From the NCBI GenBank assembly GCA_017311315.1, contig CM029627.1:54054527-54118526 (forward strand): a stretch of 64,000 nucleotides of DNA, written 5' to 3'. Below the pieces are notes generated by a model. The model saw nothing but the letters and a program-made list of their open reading frames with translations. It was not told the origin of the DNA and ran no database searches. This document shows, piece by piece, positions 1 to 10,995 of the stretch (position 1 is the stretch's first letter; each line of letters begins with the position of its first letter). The DNA comes from Dendrocalamus latiflorus (taxonomy: Eukaryota; Streptophyta; Magnoliopsida; Poales; Poaceae). The position numbers and the translations under genes were made by a program.

Positions 1-203
1 TGAGAAGACCTTCCCGAAAGCAACGATGCCGGGGAGCAGGAGAGCTCTTCGAGGGGCACGTGCAGGCCCCGGCGTAATCAGTGCAGGCCCCAAAAAGCCC
101 GCCACGTCCTCGGCATCGAGGACACCCTCCGAGGACCTACCCCCACCTCACGGGGGGTCGGAGGTGGGAATGCGGGCCGGGCCGTGACGAGCGGCCACGC
201 GCG

Positions 204-1399
204 GAGTAGGAGATTTTAGACTACGGCAGGTGGTGCGAGGTGCATGGCTACGGCGATCACTTTACGAAGGCGTGCACTGCGGTCATGGAGTTGCGGCGGG
301 TGACGGCTAGATCTCGGGCCTTGGCTGTTCGGCCCCCCGCCGTAGCCCATGTGCAGCACCCGGAGGGTAGTCCCTCGCGAGCCTCGGCCATGGAGGCGGC
401 ACGGCACAGCATCATCAGCGTCATCACCGGAGGTTCCCCATCAGGGCCCTCGTTGGCACAGCCACGGCCGAGGATGTCGCCCCACAGCATCACCTTCACC
501 CTGGATGATGCCAGGGGTGTGGAGTTCCCTCACCAGGATCCCTTGGTCATCCAGGCCGACATCGCGGGCTGTGACGTCAGGCGCATCCTCGTCGACGGGG
601 GAAGCTCTGCGAACATTCTGTTCGTGGGAGCTTTCGATCGCATGGGAATTCCCCGGAGTCGGCTGGAGCTGTCAGGAGCTCCACTTCAAGGCTTCAGGAG
701 TCAACCACTGGAGGCCCTAGGGCAAGTACCCTCCAAGTTACATTCTGCCAGGGGGATAGCATCCGAGGCGAGGACGTCATCTTCGACGTCGTAGACATTC
801 CACACCCCTACAACGCCATATTGGGCCGGCCCGCCATCAACTCCTTCGGGGCGGCCTCGCACCATGCCTTCTTATGTATGAAGCTCCCAGGCCCGAAGGG
901 TGTTATCACCGTCTTCGGTGACCAGGACATCGCCAGGCGTGCCGAAATCAGCAGCCAGAGTCCACGCCGCACGGTGCACATCCTTTCAGAAAAGCCCAGG
1001 GATGCACCATCCGCTCCGGGATGGACGCCTAAGCCTCGGCCAGAGGGCGGAGTCAAAAAGGTGCCACTCCAGGCGGAGGGGCAATTTGTGTCCATTGGCG
1101 AGGGACTCCCTCCGGAGGTGGAACGAGACTTACTCCGGGTGCTCAAGAACAACACCGACATCTTCGCATGGTCACCGGAGGATATCAAGGGCGTAGACCA
1201 TGCACTAATCGAACATCGCCTGACGGTCCGCCCTGGCGCCAAGCCGGTCAAACAAAAGCTTCGCCGTATGTCCATGGACCGGCAGCAGGCAGCCAAGGTG
1301 GAGGTGGCGAAGCTTCTCCGGGCCGGGGTCATCCGCGAGGTCCACCACCCGGAATGGCTCGCCAACCCGGTGTTGGTCAAAAAGGCCAGCGGGGCCTAG
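204..1399 (+). pseudogene. gag tail and aspartic protease of Tat element 1
   Basis: Around 230-282 the translation gives C-x2-H-x4-H-x4-C (CEVHGYGDHFTKAC), a zinc-knuckle variant at the gag end. The protease follows, with active-site motif DGGSSANILF near 595-625 (DGG in place of the usual DTG or DSG). Two frames are needed: 240-794 and then 821-1399, so there is a frameshift near 740-800. The second part leads towards RT and stops at an amber codon at 1,397-1,399, straight before the RMCIDF start of RT. The second Tat element has a stop at the same codon. No functional polyprotein can be made without reading through. Confidence 0.8.
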
Positions 1400-1402
1400 C
1401 GT

Positions 1403-2510
1403 ATGTGCATCGATTTCACTGCACTCAACAAGGCGAGCCCAAAGGACGATTACCCTTTGCCACGCATCAATCAACTGGTCGATGCTACCGCCGGGTGCAA
1501 ACTAATGAGTTTTTTGGATGCCTACTCTGGTTACCATCAGGTCCACATGGCCAAAGACGACGAGGACAAGACTAGCTTCATCATGCAGATCGGGACCTTC
1601 TGCTTTGTCAGGATGCCCTTCGGCTTAAAGAACGCGGGTGCTACCTTCACCCGCCTCGTCGCGCTTGCCTTGGGCGCCCAACTCGAGAGGAACATGGAAG
1701 CCTACGTCGACGACGTGGTAGTCAAAACCAGCCAACTCGCCCTGCACGGGCAGGATCTCTAGGAAACCTTCGACAACCTTAGGAAGGCCGGCATCAAGCT
1801 CAACCCCGACAAGTGCGTCTTCGGCGTACAAGCGGGCAAGCTCCTGGGTTTCCTCGTGTCTGGGCGAGGCATCCAGGCGAACCCCGATAAAGTCGACGCC
1901 ATTCTGGGTATGGAGCCGCCCAAAACGATAAGGGAGGTCAAGAGGCTGGCGGGCCGTATGGTGTCTTTGAGTCGTTTCCTGTCTAGGACGGTTGAGCGGG
2001 GATTGCCATTCTTCAAGACACTCCGTGGGTGCGACGGGTTCCGCTGGGATGACGATTGTGTGAAGGCCTTCGATGACCTCAAGGGACATTTGGCAAGCCT
2101 TCTCACGCTGGTCGCTCCAACGCCAGAAGCTCCCCTCATGCTCTACCTCGCCGCGTCAACGACAGCGGTTAGCGCCGTCCTCGTCCTGGAAGAAGGCACC
2201 CTGCAGCGCCCTGTATACTTCGTCTCTGAAGCCCTCCAGGCGCCAAGACGAGGTATACGGAGCTCGAGAAGCTCGCCTACGTGCTAGTCATGGCTTCAAG
2301 GAAGCTCTGGCACTACTTCCTGGCCCACCCAATCACAGTACCTTCCTCTTTCCCCTGGCAGAGATGCTACACAACAAAGAGTCTACAGGGCGCATTGGCA
2401 AATGGGCAGTCGAGCTCGCCCCATTCGCCTTGACATACGCCTCGCGAACGGCAATCAAGTCTCAAGTCCTCGCGGACTTCCTCGCGGAGTGGACTCCGAC
2501 GGCCTAGCCT
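1403..2510 (+). pseudogene. Reverse transcriptase of Tat element 1
   Basis: The RT core is clear. MCIDFTALNKASPKDDYPLP begins at 1,403, MPFGLKNAGATF near 1,612 and the catalytic YVDDVVVK near 1,702. An amber codon at 1,760-1,762 stands where the second Tat copy has CAG (QDLQETF). Reading then continues in the same frame through the thumb and connection region to about 2,240. There a frameshift moves it to the frame holding SRKLWHYF-like residues and the EMLHNKESTG region (to 2,507). The catalytic aspartates remain, but the reading frame is lost. Confidence 0.85.
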
Positions 2511-2512
2511 GT

Positions 2513-2981
2513 CCAAAGGCAAGACGACCCAGTATGGACGCTCAGCACGGACGGGGCTTACGGCGTTGCAGGCACAGGTGTGGGCACGGTGATTACCACC
2601 CCCGACGGGCAGCGCCTGTCGTACTCGGCGCGCCTCGCGTTTCCCGCCACTAATAACACAGCCAAGTACGAGGCGCTACTCTTCGGCCTGACAAAGCTCA
2701 AGGCAATGGGCGCGCGCCGGGTGCTCGTCCGCACGGACTCGTGTCTGGTGGCCGGCCACGTGGACAAGTCATACCAAGCCAAGGACCCCAAATTGGCCAA
2801 ATACCTCGCAGCAGTAAGAGCGCGGGAGAGGCACTTCTTGGGTATTATAGTCAAAGCCATCCCTCGCGCGGACAACGAGCGGGCTGACGCCCTCGCAAAG
2901 GCTGCCGGCCAACAGCTGCCACCCCCCGACGGAGCATTCTTTGAAGTATTATCGGCACCAGTCATTGTGCAGGACAACTGA
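2513..2981 (+). pseudogene. RNase H domain of Tat element 1
   Basis: From about 2,530 the translation has STDGAYG, then NNTAKYEALLFGLTKLKAMG, VRTDSCLVAGHVD and DNERADALAKAA. These supply the Asp, Glu, Asp and final Asp of an RNase H fold. The compact form followed directly by integrase, with the LVAGHV and ADALAKAA motifs, fits the archaeal-type RNase H domain known from Tat-lineage elements. The open stretch 2,580-2,981 is uninterrupted. The start lies in another frame just upstream, so the domain is not continuous with RT. Confidence 0.75.
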
Positions 2982-2984
2982 GAC

Positions 2985-4241
2985 GTGGCCCTTGTTCACC
3001 AAATTACCCAGTAGGGCGACTAGCGGGAGCCCATCTTTGGTTTCTTGCAGGGCATCGCGGAACCGGAGGACCCTACCGAACTCCGACGCCTGCAATACCG
3101 TGCCAGGTCCTTCCAGGTGTTCGAGGGACGGCTCTACAAAAAAGGAGTCTACACGCCGCTCCTGTGATGCCTCTCGCAAGATGAAGGTAAACAGCTCCTC
3201 GCGAAGATTCACGCAGGACTATGCGGGTCACACTTGGCGCCGCGATCGCTAGTCGGCAAAGCATTCAGGTAAGGTTTTTACTGGCCAACCACTATCACCG
3301 ATGCCCAGGACCTCGTGCGTCGGTGTCAGGGGTGTCAATGGATGGCGCGCATCACTCACAGGCCCCCGACGAGCCTCAACCCCATTCCCCCGGTGTGGCC
3401 GCTGGCGCGGTGGGGCGTAGATGTTGTGGGACCGCTACCTCGAGCCCCAGGAGATGTGCGATTCGCAGTAGTTGCATTGGAATATTTCTCCAGGTGGCCA
3501 GAGGCTGTGGCTTTGGCCAAGATAACCTCGGTGGCCATGCAGCGCTTCCTTTGGCAGAACATTATATGTCGCTTCGGTGTGCCCAGGGAGCTCACCGTCA
3601 ACAATGGCCTGCAGTTTGACGCTGCCCCATTCAAAGAGTTCTGTGATAGCATGGGTATCACGCTTCGATTCGCCTCAGTCGGACATCCCCAGTCCAACGG
3701 CGCGGTCGAGCGAGCAAACGGCGCCATCTCAGCCACAATCAAGAAATGTCTGGTCAGGCTCCCAAGAGGCAAGTGGCCAAATGAGCTTCATAGTGTCCTC
3801 TGGTCTCTCCGCACAACGGTGACACGCCCGACGGGGTTCACGCCGTTCAAGCTTCTCTTCGGCGATGAGGAGGTGACACCCGAAGAAATCAAGGCCGGCT
3901 CGAGAAGGGTCCTCGTCCAGGCGCCGGAGGAAGAGCGCCGCCTGTCCCTAGACCTCCTTGACGGCGACCGGGTTAGCGCAACCCAGCACGTCATAAAGTA
4001 TGCTCGGCAGATGGTGCGCACGTGGGGCCAGTCCATATACCCGCGGGGGTTCCAGCCCGGGGACCTCGTCCTTAAAATTGCACTCCGCGCGGAGATAGTT
4101 GGCAAGCGGGACTCTAAATGGGAAGGCCCGTACATTGTAGCGGAAGCCTTGCAGAAAGGAGCGTACCGCCTCGCCACACTCGAGGGGCAAATTCTTCGCC
4201 ACACATGGAACACGGACAGGCTCTGGCGGTACTACGCATAG
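2985..4241 (+). pseudogene. Integrase of Tat element 1
   Basis: The H2C2 zinc finger is split over frames: histidines in KIHAGLCGSHLAPR near 3,205-3,245 and cysteines in VRRCQGCQWM near 3,320-3,350. The core is open from 3,315 to 4,241. The first catalytic Asp is in VDVVGPLP, and the Glu is in SNGAVERANG. The second catalytic Asp is replaced: codon 3,600-3,602 is AAC (VNNGLQFD), while the second Tat copy keeps GAT (IDNGLQFD). The C-terminal region GDLVLKIAL...KWEGPYIV is a normal gypsy integrase tail. The enzyme would be dead even if expressed. Confidence 0.88.
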
Positions 4242-4394
4242 GGCAACAAGGAAGATTGTAACAACACCGGCCCCGCGTTGTAAGGTGCGTACCTGCGCAA
4301 ACGGGAGTTTAATAAAGCCGATCCTTTCATTCGCCTCCATCTTGCCCCGTCACCACCCGCGACACTCGGGGGGCTCGCCCCCCGAGTGCAGTCT

Positions 4395-4725
4395 ACGGAC
4401 TCTAAATATAGCATCGAGGTTCGCCTCCGCACGCACCAGTCTACGGACTCTAAATAAGACGTAGGGTCGAGGTCCGCCTCCGCACACACCAGTCTATGGA
4501 CTCTAAATAAGACGTAGCGTCGAGGTCTGCCTCCGCACGCACCAGTCTACGAACTCTAAATAAGACGGAGCGTCGAGGTCCGCCTTCGCACGCACCAGTC
4601 TACGGACTCTAAATAAGACGTAGCGTCGAGGTCCGCCTCCGCACGCACCAGTCTATGGACTCTAAATAAGACGTAGCGTCGAGGTCCGCCTCCGCACGCG
4701 CCAGTCTACAGACTATAAATAAGAT
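4395..4725 (+). repeat. 53-bp tandem array, 6-7 units
   Basis: Units contain GACTCTAAATAAGACG followed by TCGAGGTCCGCCTCCGCACG. The CTCTAAATA core recurs at about 4,401, 4,449, 4,502, 4,555, 4,608, 4,661 and 4,714, so the period is 53 bp after a first unit of 48. It lies straight after the integrase stop. Each unit holds a TAAATA stretch. Confidence 0.9.
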
Positions 4726-5085
4726 GCAACGGGGGGACACCCTCGCGCGTACTCTCCAGAGTATAAATAAGACGCGGATGTTGTCCCTGCGCACTCTACG
4801 GAGTATAAACAAGACGCGAATCCCGCGCACGCATAGACGTTGTTCCTGTGCGTACTCCCCAGAGTATAAATAAGACGTGGATGTCGATCCCACGCACTCT
4901 CCAGAGTATAAATAAGACGCGGATGTTGTCCCTGCACACTCTACGGAGTATAAACATGACGCGAATCCCGCGCACGCATAGAAGTTGTTCTTGTGCGTAC
5001 TCCCTGGAATATAAATAAGACGTGGATGTCGATCCCACGCACTCTCCGGAGTATAAATAAGACATGGATGTCAATCCCACGCGAC
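4726..5085 (+). repeat. Higher-order array of TATAAATA units (42+42+61 bp)
   Basis: The core GAGTATAAATAAGACG (or TATAAACAAGACG) recurs at about 4,759, 4,801, 4,862, 4,904, 4,946, 5,007 (as GAATATAAATAAGACG) and 5,049. Spacing is 42, 61, 42, 42, 61, 42, a higher-order unit of 145 bp. Every unit contains a TATAAA match. The units are related to the preceding 53-bp array and to the 47-bp array of the second Tat element. Confidence 0.88.
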
Positions 5086-5270
5086 CCAGGGGTTTGGTAC
5101 GACATCGCGTTGAGGCTCACCGCTGCCAGCGCTCCACGAGGTACAAGCAACGCACAGGCTGGCTCCCCAAACAAAGGCGCGCGAGGACGGTGGGTCGCAC
5201 CGGAGGCCGCTCCCGCACAACGCGAAGGGAACATATGAGTATCGTCAGCGTACGCGACTCGTCGTAACGG
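5086..5270. other. Spacer between arrays of Tat element 1
   Basis: About 185 bp of GC-rich unique sequence joins the TATA-type array to the 67-bp array. No gene or site is recognised in it. Confidence 0.5.
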
Positions 5271-5560
5271 ATCGAGCCACCACTTCGGAGGGTAGGGGAT
5301 GGAGCGCTCGCGCGTCTACTTCAACTAGGTGCCAGCTCCGCTGCCACCACTTCAGAGGGTAGGGGATGGAGCGCTCGCGCGTCTACTTCGACCAAGCGCC
5401 AGCTCCGCTGCCACCACTTCGGAGGGTAGGGGACGGAGCGCTCGTGCGTCTACTTCGACCAGGCACCAGCTACGCTGCCACCACTTCGGAGGGTAGGGGA
5501 CGGAGCGCTCGCGCGTCTACTTCGACCAGGCGCCAGCTCCGCTGCCAGATGGGGCATTCG
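5271..5560 (+). repeat. 67-bp tandem array, 4 units
   Basis: CACTTCGGAGGGTAGGGGA recurs at 5,281, 5,348, 5,415 and 5,482, exactly 67 bp apart, with GGAGCGCTCGCGCGTCTACT and GCCAGCTCCGCTGCC in each unit. The second Tat element carries the same array with 8 units at 30,421-30,955. It sits at the 3' end of the antisense gene. Confidence 0.9.
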
Positions 5561-5842
5561 CGCGTCTACAACTAACCCTGCTCCCCAACATCGGTGCGGC
5601 GGGGAGGGTCACGTTTGAGGACCCGGACCTTGCGTAGCGTAGAAAAAAGTACAAGAGAACTGTTACTTTGCTATCAGAAACAAGAGTTGCACTACAATGG
5701 TACGCATACACGACACCACACGCCATTCTTACGAATCTGCGCTGTCATCGCCCCGCTGAGGAACCTCTTCGAGCCAGCGAAGCAGATCCCCCTCGTTGCG
5801 CAGCGTCCGCTGCAGCGCGATCTTGGCGACATCCTCCCTGAA

Positions 5843-8634
5843 CTAGTTCCAAATCCGACTATGAAAGTTTTGGATGACGGGCTGGGTGGCGCAGAAGGCG
5901 TTCGATATCGCCCCAGGCTCGGTAGGCAGGTCAAGGCAAGGATCTGCCAGCCTGTGCACATGCTCACACCCATCAGCATGCAGTAGGGCGAGGGCGAGGC
6001 CAGCACTCATGAAGCCACAGTGGGTGCCGAAGGCCTTGGCACCGCGGAGGGCCACGCCCGAGCCCTCCTCAATCTGCCCAAGCGTCTCCGCCAGGTCCGC
6101 AGGATCATGGGTGGCATCCTCCACGTGGACGGAAAGGCCCCGAAGGGCCTCTTCCAAAGACTGCATCGCCTTCCAGGCAGACACGGATGCGCTGTCTAAG
6201 GACAGGGTCCTCTCCGCAAGGGACGAGGCGAGATGCCCCTTCTCCGCCTCCAGTGCGGTGATTTGCTGGAGAAAGGCGTCCCGCTCTTCCGCCGCAACGC
6301 GCTGAGTCTCCTCTGTGGCGCATTGTGCCGCTAACACCGCGCTCTTCGCATTCACGCCGACCAGCTGCGCGTTGGCGATGGCCTCGTCGCGTTCTGCAAG
6401 TAGCACCCGAATGCATTCGTCCTTGGCGGCGTGAGCATCAGCAGCAGCGCGCAGCTGGTCCTCCAGCGCCCTCCGTTCGCGCACACAGGTCTCCTCTAGA
6501 GCCTTGCTGATAGCAAGCGTCTACAAGGGCAAAAGAAAGGGTTACTGGCCAGCTCAAGAAGACACGATGAACGCGAGCGCGGACAGTTACCCTCATCTCC
6601 AAGGCTCCCAGCGCGAGTGCCAAGAGGTCGCCCCCGCACGACTGCAGCGCCTGTCGATCCAAGTGGCCAGCGGCGTACTCCGCCACTTCGCTCAGGGTGT
6701 GAAGCGTCTCCTGCGGAGGCACGAAGTCCAGGATGCCAAGCCTTTGAGCCTTCGCGGCAGGGTCTTCGGCAGCACTTGGGGCACACGCAGTCCCTTGCTC
6801 AATAAGGCTAGGAACTTCGCGAATACCCCCGTTGCTTGATCCTTGTCTGCGCCCAGGAGACCTTGTCTCACCTGATGTCGACGACGGTATAAGCGAGCAG
6901 ATCGGAGAGAGTTTCGTGAAGTCGCGAGAGGAAAACGAGTCACACCTACCTCCAGCACCCTCTCCCACGGCCCTAGAAGGCACCTGGGAGACCCCCACCT
7001 GAGTCGCGGCAATCTCGTTGACCTGAGGAGCAGCGGTCCTCGCGGTCTCATTAATATCCCCAACGGGCGCCAAGACCCCAGTAACCAGGCCTGCCACACT
7101 GAATCGTCCCCTCGAGAGCGCAGGTGCCTGCACCCGGAGGCGCTTCGCCCTTGGGGAGGCGGGCGACGCAGTTCTGATCGCCTCAGTAGCCGCAGCGGGG
7201 GCCGTGGGCGGCAAGGCCACGCTTGCCGTGGGAGGCGTCGGGGCACCGTCTTCGGCAGCAGCGACACTTGGGCCCGTCGTCTCACCGCTGCGTAAGGCCT
7301 CCTCACTGGGGGTAGCCTGGCTCTCTGAATCAGTTGGTCTAAATTCGGCGCCCGCCACACCCCCAGTCTTGGCGGTCCCAACCAACGGCGTGGCCGAGGG
7401 GCTCGACGCAACAGTCTCAGGTCGGGTCCTGCGCCGAGAGGGCGGTGCTCCTGCCTTCACGCCGCTTGGGGTGTCTACTGGCACCGAACGAGCCGGAGTG
7501 GGAATCCCTAGGACCTCGCAGACCCGGTTAATCCACCCTTGCTTCACCAGGGAAGTCGCAGATTCGCGCGCCTTGTGCTCCTTTGTGGTGTATGGCCCGA
7601 GGAGCGCAACCACCGTGCGTTCTACATCTTCTAATCAGCGCACTGCACGTGAAGGCAGAATATAGTTCTTAAAAAGTCTGAAGGCGCTCAAGCGGCGCAC
7701 GGCCTAAGGAAGCAACACTTACAGGGTGCGGAGGGTGCGTGAAGCGAAGACACTCTCGGCTGGAGGCCGTCCCTCCGGTCGGCCCCCCGCCGCTCGTACT
7801 TCCATCTGCTAGAAAGCGGCGCTACCCCATAATGGTGAACTCTTCAGCAAGGTCCTGCATGCTGAACCGGAGGGCGACGCTGGCAAACCTTTGCGCCTGT
7901 TGTTCATGACCAGCCCTAGGTGTCACGTCCGGAGAGCTGTTTAACGATATCGGCTCCCCTCGGCTTCGAAGGCCACTCGTGCTCATCACGTGGTGATAGA
8001 ACCACCGCCGTGTCCATCCAGACTCCCATTTTCCCCACGTAGCCAATGCGGGGAACAGATGCGTACACTGCGCCCTCAACACAAAGTCCACGCCACCGAA
8101 GTTCGAATATCTCCCTCCTTCCATTTTCTTCGGTTGACAGCGTGCGTCATGCAAAATGGCGAATAAGTCGGCGCTGGGATGGATACCCTCCGTCCGCATC
8201 GCCCAGGCGAACACGGCCAAGCGAACGATGGCGTTCGGAGTCAGCTGCGCCAGCTCCAACCCATAGGCTCGCAACACCTCGCGGATGAAGAATGTCGACG
8301 GGATCCGGAGCCCGGCGTCGAAGAACGCCACAAAGACGATTGCCTCTGTTTCCCTCGGGTTCGGCTCCGTCTCGTCAGGGCCGGGCAAACGAGCCCCGGC
8401 ACGGTCCTCTAGCTTCTTCTCCCGAAGAAGGCTTTGGAGGGTCTTCTCCATGACACGACTCCGCCCCAGCACACGGGAGCAGTGGCCTTTCGCCTTCACG
8501 GCATCCCAATGATGGTTGATTTCTGTTTGGTCACGTAGAACCAGGCGATACTCCACCGGGGGCGGCGTGAAGCAGCGCTGGCTCGACGAGGCGCCCCCGT
8601 CAGGCTGGTACACGGGGTCATCATACGCGGCCAT
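5843..8634 (-). pseudogene. Antisense gene of Tat element 1 (gypsy-type transposon protein)
   Basis: On the minus strand a start MAAYDDPVYQPDGG at 8,634 opens a frame to 7,822. It has ETEAIVFVAFFDAGLRIPST and TRRWFYHHVMS, the conserved block of the plant 'putative gypsy type transposon' family. A second frame (7,613-6,510) is Pro/Ser/Ala-rich. A third (6,484-5,843) is an Ala/Glu-rich coiled coil (ERDEAIANAQ, EERDAFLQQITALEAEK). Splice signals link the last two: donor GTAACTG at 6,590 and acceptor TTGTAG at 6,521, a 70-nt intron. A GTAAGTG donor near 7,722 and GTGCAG acceptor near 7,647 suggest another, but a stop at 7,822 lies before it. Function unknown. It is probably decayed. Confidence 0.7.
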
Positions 8635-9278
8635 CCTCCCCGCGGGCGGCGAACAGGAACTGATGGGGAAGCGGGCACAAGGTGCGTAAGGAGTCAGGGA
8701 AGAAAGCAAAAGCACGAGCGACCTGGTAGCAAAGGGAGAAGCTTGCATGCCTACAATGGAACCTTTTAAAACCCCCCTCGGCTCCCCCACTAGCAGGAGC
8801 CCAACCGGCGGAACCACAGCGGTTCGCCTGCCCACGGTCAGGCAACGCAACCGCTGTTAGTCGCGGGGGGCAGCGGTAAAGGAGCGGGCAGCGCACAACG
8901 TGCCAACGGGCGCCCGCCACGCGTCCCGACCATTTGGGGAAGGGGCGAACGGCCGCAGTCACGCAACCGCTCACATCCCACGACGCTCCAATAATGGCCC
9001 GCCGCGCGTCTTCCCCCGAGGCAAAGTAGTCTGCGTAACGCAGCAGCCGGCCCCCTGACAAGTCAGGGGCCGGCGCGACTCTGGGGGCCATTAAAGCGCA
9101 CTACTGGGCCACAAAGACACCACTCCGGCTCTCGCTCCGACCCTCGCCCCTGGCACTTCGGCCTCGACCTCAGGCACGGGGGGTCTTCGCCAACCGCCAC
9201 GCTCACATATCCTCGCACAAGGGCGCGCGCTACGCTACGCAATGAGGCTCCGTAGGTGTCGACGAAGATTACAGGCCG

Positions 9279-9297
9279 CAGGGATGGAGGGGGCCAA
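9279..9297 (+). promoter_or_regulatory. Polypurine tract of Tat element 1
   Basis: GCAGGGATGGAGGGGGCC is the only purine-rich run before the 3' LTR, and the second Tat element has the equivalent at 42,628-42,646. Unusually it lies about 54 bp before the LTR start at 9,351. The gap sequence is conserved between the two elements. Confidence 0.5.
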
Positions 9298-9350
9298 AGG
9301 ACTCGATAGCATGGCTTCGGCCTGTGAAGCCCTTCACCATGAGAGGCTCC

Positions 9351-9604
9351 TGTTCTAGGGGTGGCCCCCATCTAAGCCCAGCAGGCCTGTTAGTAGGTTG
9401 TAAGGCCCAGAACGGGACATATGTAATGACCTAAATGCCCCCGAAGGGGAAGTAAGCATGCCAGGGGTATATCTGTAAACGCACTCCCCATGTATGTATA
9501 TATATATATCTGATGCTGGCTATGGGGAAGGGGGGCTAAGCCATTACTCACCTAACTCTCCACTACTACACACCTCTCTCTCTGTTTGGTCTATAACCAC
9601 AACA
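9351..9604 (+). repeat. 3' LTR of Tat element 1
   Basis: The 254-bp LTR starts TGTTCTAGGGGTGGCCCC and ends ACCACAACA. Both borders come from alignment with the two LTRs of the second Tat element, which share CTAAGCCCAGC, the GTTGTAA-GCC stretch, AATGACATAAAT-like and TATATATAT regions, and the closing CTACTCTC...CCACAA. It is clearly more diverged from those than they are from each other. Confidence 0.82.
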
Positions 9605-10983
9605 CTTAGCCTTTTTTAGATACTGAAGGATATTAATTTACCCTAATCATCATTTCTCAAATCATGAAAATAAATTTGGGCAACCATTTTGGGAAATGGT
9701 TGGTATGTTGGATAAATTAGTTTTATGCTTCTCAAAACTCATAAAACGTGCTTTACCTATCTGGGCGGATGGTAAGAGGTGGTGGTGCAGATGTAGCATG
9801 AGAATGTTTGGTTTATGGCAGCACCGCCCAGATAATTCTAAGAACTGAATCTTGTGATGACCTTCTAATGTAAAACAGTACAACCACAAGTTTATAATGG
9901 GTATGACCTAACTAAATAATTTGCATTGCCAGTGAAAGATGCACCATGGTGTGAACCACGAGTCATGTCACTGGATTTAAACCGTCGTGGATGCGGGTCT
10001 TGTCGCTGAAAAGAAGCTGTCATGTGGCGCAAGAGAGGGTCTTAGTGAGGGTGGATAGAGCCCGACTAGGATGAAACCTTAGCGAGTGTAATCCTTCACT
10101 AGATGCATTGTAAAGACATTGTGGTAATCTGCTTGATTCTTAAGTCTAAGGAAACCTATGAATACATTAAGATGGTTATCTCTTGTGAGTAAAGTTGTGC
10201 AACCTCTGCAGAGTGTAAAACTATTCAAATAGTTATGCCCATGGTCAAGGGCGGACATAGGAACTTACTTGAGTTCTATTTAAAAATCATTTGTGGGTAG
10301 GATGAAAATCCGTCAGGTGAATGTAACCTTGAATTTGACTTGCCCTAGGTGGGTGTGACCCAGTGATTATAATGGGTGGATATAACCTTAAACTAGCATA
10401 CTGTGAAGATAACCATGCGCTATAACAGGTGGATATAACCTACACTGATACTATTACCGCATTCTTTCAAATAATTTTAGAAAATTTGGTTTAGTCAAAA
10501 CTGCTAAGTCTTAGGGACTTTCCTATTTATTGTAACTTTCATAATGATTCCTTTAGCAAGTAAAAGAACCTCAAGCCTCCATTTAATAGCCTTGCATCTA
10601 TTATTATTTGCATTCTGTGTGGTGGCTTACTGAGTACCTTTGTACTCACTGTTGCTTAATTATAATCGTTCAGTAAGTCAGAAGGAGTAATGTTAGACAA
10701 GACCAGACGTCAATGAGGCCAAGAACTAGGTCGTGAGCCCCAGTTGGCTACCTGTGAGCATGTCATGAGGGTCCCACCCGTGTGAAGACTTCATTTCTGC
10801 TCCTGCTTTTAATAGTTTCGGCCTAATCGGTCCATGTAAGTACATTACTGTATTATTTACGCTTTCGCATGATATGTTTTTGGTATACGCTAATGTATCT
10901 GTGAGCACTATTTACTGATCTAGGGAATAGTGCGGTAAAATCATAAATGATTTTGGATTGGTAAAATTTAGGTCCGATAGAGC
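9605..10983 (+). mobile_element. Decayed long LTR of a gypsy element
   Basis: No gene is visible. The block at 10,183-10,254 matches the long LTRs at 33,480, 38,147 and 47,071, sharing GTAAAGTTGTGCAACCTC and CTCTGCAGAG. The tail has TTTGTACTCACTGTTGCTTAA (as two pieces), also typical of these LTRs. TGGTACTAGAGC at 10,984-10,995 looks like a decayed tRNA-Met primer site, which places the LTR end just before it. The left border is not defined; it may have been cut by the Tat element 1 insertion. Confidence 0.6.
10183..10254 (+). promoter_or_regulatory. Triple-palindrome LTR module, decayed copy
   Basis: Three adjacent pairings are present: CTCTGCAGAG (10,204-10,213), AACTATT-CA-AATAGTT (10,219-10,234) and GCCC-ATGGTCAA-GGGC (10,237-10,252). 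The same module occurs in LTRs A, B and C with a different but still paired second stem. Confidence 0.6.
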
Positions 10984-10995
10984 TGGTACTAGAGC

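Larger units (their letters stand above)
1..9604 (+). mobile_element. Tat-lineage Ty3/gypsy element 1, 5' end off window
   Basis: The window opens inside gag-pol and the element runs to a 3' LTR ending at 9,604. The order is gag tail, protease, reverse transcriptase, RNase H, integrase, three tandem arrays, a gene on the opposite strand, purine tract and LTR. A long spacer with an antisense gene between integrase and 3' LTR is a known trait of the Tat lineage (for example maize Grande). The same layout recurs at 23,874-42,947, so both belong to one family or sister families. All coding parts are broken by stops and frameshifts, so the element is defective. The 5' LTR and most of gag lie outside the window. 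Confidence 0.88.

Noticed and set aside
4609..5234. Antisense frames with repeated YLYSGEYA/LFILRRV
   Set aside because: Produced by the TATA-type tandem array of Tat element 1.
4395..5560. CRISPR-like regular arrays
   Set aside because: Repeats are direct units without unique spacers in a plant retrotransposon; no cas genes.
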